A stretch of 5,363 nucleotides of DNA from Pseudomonadota bacterium. GTDB lineage: Bacteria; Pseudomonadota; Gammaproteobacteria; Burkholderiales; Burkholderiaceae_C. Of the stretch, positions 1 through 5,258 are shown one piece after another. The number at the start of each line of letters is the position of its first letter. Position 1 is the stretch's first letter. A program made the translations under genes and the position numbers. The notes below the pieces were generated by a model. That model did not search any database. It saw only the letters and a list, made by a program, of their open reading frames with translations, and was not told where the DNA came from. Where the stretch lies: positions 1 to 5,363 of the forward strand of contig JAFAGF010000124.1 of NCBI GenBank assembly GCA_023422975.1. Direction: 5' to 3'.

Positions 1-520
1 GCTGGAACACAAAGGGGTCATTGCGGTCTTTGCTGGAGTCAAACTTGGCGCCTTGTTCGCCATTGTTGTAGAGCCAGCCGGTGTAGTGCACGGTGATGCG
101 CTTGCCACGTGTGGCTTCAGCGCCATCGCCAACAACGGTGTCAATCATTTCCAGCACGGGGGCAGACTTGGTGCCCAGCAGTTCCACTTCAAACTTCAGC
201 GTGGCGTGGGGAGGAATGACACCGCCTGCACCGTGTGCGCCATAGCCAAGTTCGGCAGGAATGATCAGGGTGCGCTTGCCGCCCACCTTCATGCCTTGCA
301 CACCTTCGTCCCAGCCGCGGATGACCATGCCGTCATCCAATGTGAACTCGAAAGGCTCACGGCGGTCTTTGCTGGAGTCGAACTTGGCGCCTTGCTCGCC
401 GTCCTGGTAGAGCCAGCCGGTGTAATGCACCTTGACGTCAGCGCCGCTGATGGCTTGGGCACCTTCGCCGACAACAACGTCTTCATATTGCAGGCCAGAG
501 GCAGTGGTGGTCAGTGCCAT
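1..520 (-). CDS. Tandem-domain FKBP-type peptidyl-prolyl cis-trans isomerase, C-terminal part missing at window edge
   Basis: The protein catalyses cis-trans isomerisation of Xaa-Pro bonds and probably acts as a cytoplasmic folding helper, since no signal peptide is visible. The 173 visible residues hold one complete FKBP domain (about 10-116) and the start of a second (about 122 on). In domain 1 the usual pocket residues can be placed: Y33 in HYTGW, F47-D48 in KFDSS, F57, V66-I67, W70, Y93, I102 and F110. In domain 2, Y146, F160-D161 and F170 are seen before the sequence runs off the left edge. Domain 1 alone has the length of a standalone FKBP of about 110-115 residues, so this is a duplicated form. 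The ATG at 520 is supported by AAGGA at 532-528. The gene lies downstream of the HxlR-type regulator on the same strand, with a terminator-like hairpin between them. The family is certain; the full length and any partner are not visible. Confidence 0.93.
   Translation of the reverse strand, partial: MALTTTASGLQYEDVVVGEGAQAISGADVKVHYTGWLYQDGEQGAKFDSSKDRREPFEFTLDDGMVIRGWDEGVQGMKVGGKRTLIIPAELGYGAHGAGGVIPPHATLKFEVELLGTKSAPVLEMIDTVVGDGAEATRGKRITVHYTGWLYNNGEQGAKFDSSKDRNDPFVFQ
23..91. repeat. Intragenic direct repeat, copy in FKBP domain 2
   Basis: This 69-base stretch matches 362-430 at 62 of 69 positions by my count, at an exact offset of 339 bases (113 codons). It encodes the HYTGW to FDSSKD part of the second FKBP domain. 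The copy shares third-position bases, not only protein sequence. Confidence 0.85.
362..430. repeat. Intragenic direct repeat, copy in FKBP domain 1
   Basis: This is the partner of 23-91, encoding the equivalent HYTGW to FDSSKD part of the first FKBP domain. The in-frame offset shows that a whole domain was duplicated. The strong nucleotide match suggests recent duplication, gene conversion between the copies, or shared strong codon bias. Confidence 0.85.
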
Positions 521-544
521 GGAATGTTCCTTGTTAGATTGCGC

Positions 545-573
545 AAATAAAAACAGGCACTGTATGTGCCTGT
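545..573 (-). terminator. Intrinsic terminator (or attenuator) between the regulator and FKBP genes
   Basis: Read on the minus strand, ACAGGCAC (573-566), a five-base loop and GTGCCTGT (560-553) form a perfect 8-bp stem. It is followed directly by TTTTATTT (552-545). The position is about 45 bases past the stop codon of the HxlR-type gene and only about 25 bases before the FKBP start codon. It would terminate regulator transcripts, but it must also lie in the leader of any FKBP transcript begun further upstream. Confidence 0.8.
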
Positions 574-581
574 AGGAGTTG

Positions 582-615
582 GTGGCAGCGCGGGGCCGCC
601 ACAAGGCAGGTGCCT
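582..615. other. Two further inverted repeats in the regulator-FKBP spacer
   Basis: GTGGC (582-586) pairs with GCCAC (598-602) around a GC-rich loop, and AGGCA (604-608) pairs with TGCCT (611-615). The second repeat shares its core with the terminator stem at 553-573, so several alternative pairings are possible in RNA read from the minus strand. Confidence 0.5.
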
Positions 616-618
616 AGA

Positions 619-924
619 TTACTTCTTCGCGCGAGCGGCTGCCCAGCGTGTGGCAAAAGCCTGTAGATCGCTCAGGCGCTTGAGCAGGTCCTGGCCCGAA
701 GGAGTGACGGTGTAACCGTCGTTGCCGTGCTCCATCAGACCTTCTTCGCGCAACTCTTTGATGCGGGTGTTCAAGGTGTTGGGAGTGATGCCGCCCACGC
801 TGTCTTGCAACAAGCGGAAAGTTTGGGGGTGACCATCACGCAGTGCCCACAGCACGCGCAGTGCATAGCGGCGCTCGAGTTTTTCGAGCAACTGATTGAT
901 GGCGGCGTTTTCCTTAGAGCTCAT
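619..924 (-). CDS. Small winged-helix transcriptional regulator, HxlR type
   Basis: This 101-residue protein is a DNA-binding regulator. Residues about 7-29 form the opening helices (QLLEKLERRYALRVLWAL). Residues about 35-62 form the helix-turn-helix, with a TPNTLNTRIKELREEGL recognition-helix pattern typical of HxlR (PF01638) proteins. Residues 63-77 (HGNDGYTVTPSGQDL) form the wing, followed by a C-terminal helix rich in Ala and Arg. The protein contains no cysteine, so it lacks the N-terminal cysteine used for thiol or electrophile sensing in many HxlR members. The start at 924 is supported by AAGGAG (938-933) at good spacing. The gene is divergent from the CoA-transferase gene and is followed by a hairpin terminator. 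A candidate promoter with a palindrome lies upstream, so autoregulation is plausible. The ligand and targets are unknown. Confidence 0.85.
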   Translation of the reverse strand: MSSKENAAINQLLEKLERRYALRVLWALRDGHPQTFRLLQDSVGGITPNTLNTRIKELREEGLMEHGNDGYTVTPSGQDLLKRLSDLQAFATRWAAARAKK

Positions 925-955
925 GGACGCTTCTCCTTGCGCTGAGATGGGGGAT

Positions 956-980
956 GGATCTGGTGCATTGCTACCGATCC
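956..980 (-). promoter_or_regulatory. Leader hairpin upstream of the HxlR-type gene
   Basis: GGATC (956-960) and GGT (962-964) pair with ACC (973-975) and GATCC (976-980). This gives an 8-bp stem with one bulged base and an 8-base loop. It falls between the candidate transcription start and the ribosome binding site (938-933) of the regulator gene. It could be an mRNA leader hairpin or a protein-binding inverted repeat. Confidence 0.45.
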
Positions 981-991
981 AAACGGGTTTG
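980..991. promoter_or_regulatory. Operator-like palindrome at the regulator's presumed transcription start
   Basis: CAAAC (980-984) and GTTTG (987-991) form a perfect inverted repeat with a 2-base centre. It lies directly downstream of the TATAGT box on the minus strand, where RNA polymerase would begin transcription. That is a common place for an autorepressor site. Binding of the adjacent HxlR-type protein is inference only. Confidence 0.4.
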
Positions 992-1020
992 ACTATAGCT
1001 TTGAATCTTGTCTGCTACAA
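992..1020 (-). promoter_or_regulatory. Candidate sigma-70 promoter for the HxlR-type gene
   Basis: On the minus strand, TTGTAG (1020-1015) and TATAGT (997-992) are separated by exactly 17 bases. The -10 box matches TATAAT at five of six positions and the -35 box matches TTGACA at three. Transcription would start near 985, giving a leader of about 60 bases before the ATG at 924. Confidence 0.55.
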
Positions 1021-1180
1021 GTTTAGTAGCTCGGAGCGCAGAATCGCTAGGCGGTAAAGTCCAAAAAACGTCAAAAACACTCTTTTTGTTGTAGCGTTGC
1101 CACGTTATCCGGCGTGCGCGCTCACCTTCGGGGATGGGCGGATTGCCCAAAACATCGGGAAGGGCTGGGGGTGGGCTTCC
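1021..1180. other. Non-coding part of the divergent intergenic region
   Basis: I find no credible gene here. The stretch contains weak inverted repeats: AGCG/CGCT at 1035-1048, CAAAAA/TTTTTG at 1072-1088 and TGGGC/GCCCA at 1135-1149. GCTAC at 1014-1018 also pairs with GTAGC at 1026-1030, just at the boundary. I cannot assign a function to any of these. The reverse-strand open frame from 1300 to 971 that crosses this region has no family signature and reads like non-coding sequence. Confidence 0.5.
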
Positions 1181-1186
1181 TAGAAT
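1181..1186 (+). promoter_or_regulatory. Candidate -10 box for the CoA-transferase gene
   Basis: TAGAAT matches the sigma-70 -10 consensus at five of six positions. I see no good -35 box at the right distance, because the upstream sequence is G-rich. If the box is used, transcription would start near 1193 and the leader would be about 56 bases, beginning just before two small hairpins. Confidence 0.35.
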
Positions 1187-1197
1187 CATTGGCACAC

Positions 1198-1229
1198 AGG
1201 GGAAACCCTTGGCGGCATGGAAATGCCGC
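1198..1229 (+). promoter_or_regulatory. Two GNRA-capped hairpins in the CoA-transferase leader
   Basis: AGGG (1198-1201) pairs with CCCT (1206-1209) around a GAAA loop. Then GCGGCAT (1212-1218) pairs with ATGCCGC (1223-1229) around a GGAA loop. Both loops fit the stable GNRA tetraloop pattern. The second, 7-bp stem ends 19 bases before the start codon at 1249 and contains two in-frame ATGs of a mini-ORF. Confidence 0.5.
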
Positions 1230-1252
1230 TGTTTGATGAATTTTTGCCATGA
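1217..1252 (+). CDS. Possible 11-codon leader peptide overlapping the CoA-transferase start
   Basis: An ATG at 1217 opens an 11-residue frame (MEMPLFDEFLP) that stops at TGA 1250-1252. The ATG at 1249 of the CoA-transferase gene and this stop overlap as ATGA, the arrangement typical of translational coupling. A second in-frame ATG lies at 1223. The only ribosome-binding-like sequence is AGGGGA (1198-1203), about 13 bases before the first ATG, which is farther than ideal. Both ATGs sit inside a hairpin. A frame this short can easily arise by chance, so translation is unproven. Confidence 0.25.
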   Translation: MEMPLFDEFLP

Positions 1253-2490
1253 CCGATAACGCAGCTTCCGACCTAGACACCGCTTCTTCCTCTCGATCAA
1301 CCCCTCCTTCTTTGCCGTTGCAGGGCATACGGGTGGTGGAGTTCAGCCACATGGTCATGGGCCCAGCATGCGGCATGGTGCTGGCGGACTTGGGGGCGGA
1401 AGTAATCAAGGTAGAGCCGGTGACAGGCGATCTCACACGGGGGCTGCTGGGTGCGGGGGCTGGTTTTTTCCCCATGTTCAACCGCAACAAGAAAAGCATT
1501 GCCATTGATCTGCGCCAGCCGCAGGGCCTGCAAGCAGCCATCCGGCTGGCCTCGACTGCCGACGTGGTGTTGCAAAACTTCAAACCCGGCGTGATGAAGA
1601 AGTACGGGTTGGACTACGCCAGCCTGTCCAAGCTCAACCCCGGTCTTATCTATGTGAACCACACCGGCTTTTTGCCCGGCCCTTATGAGCGTCGCACCGC
1701 CCTGGATGAGGTGGTGCAAATGATGGGGGGGTTGGCCTATATGACTGGGCGCCCGGGCGATCCGCTGCGAGCTGGCTCCAGCGTCAACGACATCATGGGC
1801 GGCATGTTTGGTGCGATTGGTGCGCTGGCAGCGCTGATGCAGCGCAACCAGACCGGCAAGGGCCAGGAGATTGACTCGGCCCTGTTTGAAAACAATGTGT
1901 TCCTGGTGGGCCAGCACATGATGCAGTACGCCGTGACGGGCCAACCTGCAGCGCCCATGCCAGAGCGTATTTCGTCCTGGGGCTTGTACGACGTGTTCAG
2001 CGTGCAAGGCGATGAACAAATCTTCCTGGCTGCGGTGAGCGATGCCCAGTGGCGCACTTTCTGTACGGCCCTGGGGTTTGAAGACCTAGCCAACGATCCG
2101 GCCTTGCAGACCAACAACGACCGGGTGCGTGCCCGCGCGACTTTGCTGCCTACGCTGCGCCAGCGCTTGTCCGGCTTGAGTGCCACGTATCTGGCCCAGG
2201 TGTTTGAGGCACACCAGCTGCCTTATGCCCCTATTTCACGCCCCGAGCAGTTGTTTGAAGACCCGCACTTGCTGGCGACCGGGGGCTTGGCGGATGTGGT
2301 GCTCAGCGATGGAGAAAAGGCTGGCGAAACTGCCAAAACCACGTTGCTACCGATTCGCATGGATGGTGAGCGCCTGGGTGTGCGCAGCAACCCGCCCAAG
2401 CCGGGTGAGCACACGCGTGAGTTGCTGTCGTCCTTGGGGTATGCACCCGCAGAAATGGATGCCATGCTGCAGTCGCAAGCCATTGCCTGA
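1249..2490 (+). CDS. Family III acyl-CoA transferase (CaiB/BaiF type)
   Basis: This 413-residue cytoplasmic enzyme should move CoA between an acyl-CoA donor and a carboxylic acid. Alpha-methylacyl-CoA racemases share the fold. A variable N-terminus (1-22) is followed by LPLQGIRVVEFSH, then ADLGAEVIKVEP (about 46-57) and NRNKKSIAIDL (78-88). Next come LQNFKPGVMKKYGLDY (108-123) and NPGLIYVNHTGF (130-141). D181 in SSVNDIMGG is at the place of the catalytic aspartate that forms the acyl anhydride in formyl-CoA transferase and CaiB. GKGQEIDSALFE (203-214) and the C-terminal YAPISRPEQLFEDPH (326-340) are also typical. The length is normal for the family. No Shine-Dalgarno sequence is visible before the ATG at 1249. 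The gene is divergent from the HxlR-type regulator and convergent with rpoD. The substrate cannot be told from sequence alone. Confidence 0.92.
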   Translation: MTDNAASDLDTASSSRSTPPSLPLQGIRVVEFSHMVMGPACGMVLADLGAEVIKVEPVTGDLTRGLLGAGAGFFPMFNRNKKSIAIDLRQPQGLQAAIRLASTADVVLQNFKPGVMKKYGLDYASLSKLNPGLIYVNHTGFLPGPYERRTALDEVVQMMGGLAYMTGRPGDPLRAGSSVNDIMGGMFGAIGALAALMQRNQTGKGQEIDSALFENNVFLVGQHMMQYAVTGQPAAPMPERISSWGLYDVFSVQGDEQIFLAAVSDAQWRTFCTALGFEDLANDPALQTNNDRVRARATLLPTLRQRLSGLSATYLAQVFEAHQLPYAPISRPEQLFEDPHLLATGGLADVVLSDGEKAGETAKTTLLPIRMDGERLGVRSNPPKPGEHTRELLSSLGYAPAEMDAMLQSQAIA

Positions 2491-2544
2491 AGGGGGCATG
2501 GTTAGCTAGAGGCTTTGCGTGTTTTATGGCTCTGGTGTTTGTGT

Positions 2545-2573
2545 AACAAGCGCTGGTAGCTATTAAAAATAGC
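2545..2573. repeat. Short intergenic inverted repeat resembling a dispersed Comamonadaceae element
   Basis: AACAAGCGCTGGTAGC is followed by a hairpin in which GCTATT (2559-2564) pairs with AATAGC (2568-2573) around AAA. The combination of AAGCGCT with TAGCTATT resembles short elements I recall as frequent between genes in Comamonadaceae genomes. That recollection has not been checked against any database. It lies between the CoA-transferase stop codon and the terminator. Confidence 0.4.
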
Positions 2574-2583
2574 CTTTACAAAT

Positions 2584-2613
2584 AAAAAAAGGAGACCCTT
2601 GGGTCTCCTTTTT
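2584..2613. terminator. Bidirectional intrinsic terminator between convergent genes
   Basis: A run of seven A (2584-2590) precedes GGAGACCC (2591-2598), TT, GGGTCTCC (2601-2608) and five T (2609-2613). The stem is a perfect 8 bp, though with only two bases between the arms the innermost pair would open into the loop. The A and T runs give a U-tract on either strand, so it can end both CoA-transferase transcripts (plus) and rpoD transcripts (minus). Confidence 0.92.
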
Positions 2614-2651
2614 GTTGCATGTTTGCCAGCCGTAGCTGGCAGTGGCAGGCT

Positions 2652-5126
2652 TTACAGCGAATCGATAAAGCTGCGCAGCTTGTCCGAGCGGCTGGGGTGC
2701 TTGAGCTTGCGCAGCGCCTTGGCTTCGATCTGGCGAATGCGCTCGCGCGTCACGTCGAACTGTTTGCCCACTTCTTCCAGCGTGTGGTCGGTGGACATTT
2801 CGATACCGAAGCGCATGCGCAGCACCTTGGCTTCGCGGGGGGTTAGGCCATCCAAGATGTCCTTGACCACATCGCGCAGGCCGGCCTGCATCGCCGCTTC
2901 GATCGGCGCGGTGTTGGCCGAGTCCTCGATGAAGTCGCCCAAGTGGCTGTCGTCATCGTCGCCGATGGGTGTTTCCATCGAGATGGGTTCCTTGGCGATT
3001 TTCATGATCTTGCGGATCTTGTCCTCAGGAATTTCCATCTTCTCAGCCAGGATGGATGCATCGGGCTCAAAACCAAACTCTTGCAAGTGCTGGCGGCTGA
3101 TGCGGTTCATCTTGTTGATGGTCTCGATCATGTGCACAGGGATACGGATCGTGCGAGCCTGATCCGCGATCGAGCGCGTAATGGCCTGGCGAATCCACCA
3201 TGTGGCGTAGGTCGAGAACTTGTAGCCGCGGCGGTATTCAAACTTGTCCACGGCCTTCATCAGACCGATGTTGCCTTCCTGGATCAAGTCCAGGAACTGC
3301 AGACCACGGTTGGTGTACTTTTTCGCAATCGAGATCACCAAACGCAAGTTGGCCTCGATCATTTCCTTCTTGGCAAAGCGGCTGTTGCGCTCGCCTTCGT
3401 TCATGCGCTTGTTGATGTTCTTGAGTTCATCCAGCGGCACCACGACGCGCGCTTGCAGATCGATCAGGTTCTGCTGCAGCTCTTGCACAGGCGGAATATT
3501 GCGCGACAGCACATTGCTCCAAGGCTTGCCAGCGGCTGCGTGCTCTTCCACCCACTTCAGGTTCAGCAGGTTCGGTGGGAATTCCTTGATAAAGGTTTCC
3601 TGCGGCATGCGGCACTTGTCCACGATGATCTTGCGCAGTTCACGCTCTTTCTTGCGCACATCGTCTACTTGCGCGCGCACCAGGTCGCATAGCTTTTCAA
3701 TGGTTTTGGCCGTGAAGCGGATGGTCATCAACTCTTCGGTGATGGCCTTTTGCACCTTGTTGTAGTTGGCAGAGCCCCAGCCGTCCTTGTCGTAGGCTTT
3801 GCGCAGCTTTTCGAAGTCCGCAGCGATGCGGTCAAAGCGCACCAAGGCTTCGTTCTTTAGCTCTTCCAGACGGCGGGTCATGGCCTTGGAGCCGCCCTTG
3901 CCGTCGTCGTCGTCCTCTTCGTCGTATTCGTCGAAGTCTTCTTCGGCTACGTAGTCATCGTTTTCGTTGGCGTTCACAAAGCCGTCAACGATGGTGGAGA
4001 TGACCACCTTGCCTTCGCGAATTTCTGCGGCCATGCCCAGCACTTCGGCAATGGTGGCGGGCGAGCCAGAGATCGCCTCCATCATGTCCATCAAGCCGCC
4101 TTCGATGCGCTTGGCAATTTCAATTTCGCCTTCGCGGGTCAGCAACTCCACGGTGCCCATTTCACGCATGTACATGCGCACGGGGTCGGTGGTGCGGCCA
4201 AATTCCGAATCCACGGTGGACAAAGCGGCTTCCGCTTCTTCTTCCGCTTCTTCTTCGGTGGTGGCGGACTGGCCTGTGTTGTTCAGCAGCAGGGTTTCGG
4301 CGTCGGGCGTTTGCTCGTACACCGCCACACCCATGTCGTTCAACATGGAGACCACGACTTCCAGCGTTTCAGCGTCCACCAGCTTATCGGGCAAGTGGTC
4401 GTTGATTTCAGCGTGGGTCAGGTAGCCGCGGGTCTTACCCAGCTTGATCAGCATCTTCAGACGCTGGCGTCGGGTGTTCAACTCGTCTTCGGTCAGAACG
4501 GTTTCGTCCAGGCCAAATTCTTTCATCAAGGCGCGCTCTTTGGCCTTGCTGATTTTCATGCGCAGCGGCTTGGCCTTTTCGGTCGTGCCGGTGTCTGGGG
4601 TCTCTACTTCAGCTTCAGCCTCAGGCTCAGCATCAGCTTCCAGTTCCATATCGGCGTCAAAGTCGCCCAGGTCTTCGTCGTCGCCAGACTCTTCCTTGGC
4701 TTTGGGCTTGCGGCCGCGCTTGGCAGGGGTTTTTGCCTCGGCGGCAGGCTTGGCCGCGGCCGCTTTTTTGGCAGGGGCCTTCTTGGCAGCGGGCTCCGCA
4801 GCTTCTGCGGCTTCCTTCTTGGGTGCAGCAGCTTTCTTGGTTGCCGGCTTTTTCACCGCAGGTGCATCACCATCTTCGGTTTTCTTCTTGCGTTTGGGTG
4901 AATCACCAGCCAGCAGCGCATCGGCCATGGCTTTGAGTTCGGCTTGGGACAAAGTCGCCATATCGGAATCTTTCTTGGAAGCGGTTGCCTTTTTGGCAGC
5001 GGGCTTCGTCACAGCCGTTGCAGGCGCAGCTTTGGCGCTGGCAGCGGCTGTGGTTTTAGAAGTTTTGGGCTTGGCGGTGGCTGCAGCAGGCGCCTGCTTG
5101 GACTTCGCGGACTTTGCAACGGGCAT
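2652..5126 (-). CDS. rpoD: Primary RNA polymerase sigma factor, sigma-70 (RpoD)
   Basis: This 824-residue protein directs RNA polymerase core to housekeeping promoters. Residues 1-145 are a low-complexity Ala/Lys/Pro tail and 145-180 are strongly acidic. Region 1.1 is about 190-272. Region 1.2 is about 312-345 ([11 protein letters not shown]), followed by a long non-conserved region with an acidic run at 395-409. Region 2 is about 583-670, with [20 protein letters not shown], the [15 protein letters not shown] core-binding helix and the [14 protein letters not shown] -10 recognition and melting segment. Region 3 is about 672-750. Region 4 is about 755-824, with the -35 binding helix-turn-helix [20 protein letters not shown]. 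The E. coli protein has 613 residues; most of the extra length is the N-terminal tail, usual in Burkholderiales. I chose the ATG at 5126 over an in-frame GTG at 5153 because AAGAGG precedes it. Confidence 0.98.
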   Translation of the reverse strand: MPVAKSAKSKQAPAAATAKPKTSKTTAAASAKAAPATAVTKPAAKKATASKKDSDMATLSQAELKAMADALLAGDSPKRKKKTEDGDAPAVKKPATKKAAAPKKEAAEAAEPAAKKAPAKKAAAAKPAAEAKTPAKRGRKPKAKEESGDDEDLGDFDADMELEADAEPEAEAEVETPDTGTTEKAKPLRMKISKAKERALMKEFGLDETVLTEDELNTRRQRLKMLIKLGKTRGYLTHAEINDHLPDKLVDAETLEVVVSMLNDMGVAVYEQTPDAETLLLNNTGQSATTEEEAEEEAEAALSTVDSEFGRTTDPVRMYMREMGTVELLTREGEIEIAKRIEGGLMDMMEAISGSPATIAEVLGMAAEIREGKVVISTIVDGFVNANENDDYVAEEDFDEYDEEDDDDGKGGSKAMTRRLEELKNEALVRFDRIAADFEKLRKAYDKDGWGSANYNKVQKAITEELMTIRFTAKTIEKLCDLVRAQVDDVRKKERELRKIIVDKCRMPQETFIKEFPPNLLNLKWVEEHAAAGKPWSNVLSRNIPPVQELQQNLIDLQARVVVPLDELKNINKRMNEGERNSRFAKKEMIEANLRLVISIAKKYTNRGLQFLDLIQEGNIGLMKAVDKFEYRRGYKFSTYATWWIRQAITRSIADQARTIRIPVHMIETINKMNRISRQHLQEFGFEPDASILAEKMEIPEDKIRKIMKIAKEPISMETPIGDDDDSHLGDFIEDSANTAPIEAAMQAGLRDVVKDILDGLTPREAKVLRMRFGIEMSTDHTLEEVGKQFDVTRERIRQIEAKALRKLKHPSRSDKLRSFIDSL

Positions 5127-5131
5127 GGAAA

Positions 5132-5137
5132 CCTCTT
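5132..5137 (-). promoter_or_regulatory. Ribosome binding site that decides the rpoD start
   Basis: AAGAGG lies five bases upstream of the ATG at 5126 on the minus strand. The alternative in-frame GTG at 5153, which would add nine residues, has no comparable purine-rich sequence before it. The shorter 824-residue protein is therefore preferred. Confidence 0.75.
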
Positions 5138-5171
5138 GGTCAAAAGCGAACACACAAATAGGGAAAACGCT

Positions 5172-5192
5172 TGCGCCACCTAACCCGGCGCA
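5172..5192. other. Inverted repeat in the rpoD upstream region
   Basis: TGCGCC (5172-5177) pairs with GGCGCA (5187-5192) around a nine-base loop. No clean T-run follows it on the minus strand, so it is not an obvious terminator. It lies about 45 bases before the rpoD start codon and would be in the rpoD leader or promoter region. Confidence 0.5.
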
Positions 5193-5205
5193 TCAACGTG
5201 ACAGC

Positions 5206-5238
5206 AAAAAGCCGCACGTGCGGGAGCGAACAGCTCCC
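5206..5238 (-). terminator. Possible intrinsic terminator of the gene upstream of rpoD
   Basis: On the minus strand, GGGAGC (5238-5233), a five-base loop and GCTCCC (5227-5222) form a perfect hairpin. The perfect palindrome CCGCACGTGCGG (5223-5212) follows, then CTTTTT (5211-5206). The two structures share two bases. The T-run follows the second, weaker stem, which has only 4-5 pairs. It lies about 20 bases past the upstream stop codon. I see no convincing -35/-10 pair for rpoD between here and 5126. Confidence 0.45.
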
Positions 5239-5258
5239 AAGGCAAGATGTCTGGGCGA

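Noticed and set aside
53..550. 165-codon plus-strand open frame opposite the FKBP gene
   Set aside because: The minus strand encodes a textbook FKBP domain with a ribosome binding site, so the plus frame is a shadow.
989..1017. TTGACT at 989-994 as a -35 box for a plus-strand promoter
   Set aside because: No acceptable -10 box lies 16-18 bases downstream; CTGCTA is a poor match. The same stretch fits a minus-strand promoter better.
1086..1110. TTGTTG with TTATCC as a plus-strand promoter
   Set aside because: The spacing is only 13 bases and the match is weak.
971..1300. 109-codon reverse-strand open frame across the divergent intergenic region
   Set aside because: It starts inside the CoA-transferase gene, covers a stretch with promoter-like and hairpin features, has no recognisable motif and has an irregular composition.
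1297..2019. 240-codon reverse-strand open frame inside the CoA-transferase gene
   Set aside because: It is antisense to a clearly conserved enzyme. The His- and Gln-rich composition is typical of a shadow frame in GC-rich DNA.
2943..3692. 249-codon plus-strand open frame opposite rpoD
   Set aside because: It is antisense to conserved sigma regions 2 and 3 and shows no family features of its own.
4311..4901. 196-codon plus-strand frame with Gly/Leu/Phe-rich, membrane-like composition
   Set aside because: The apparent hydrophobic repeats are the antisense of the Ala/Lys/Glu-rich rpoD tail.
5013..5126. Possible truncation of rpoD, with an internal start at residue 56
   Set aside because: Only a weak AAGAAAG sequence precedes that ATG. 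The full reading frame from 5126 has a better ribosome binding site and a tail usual for the group.
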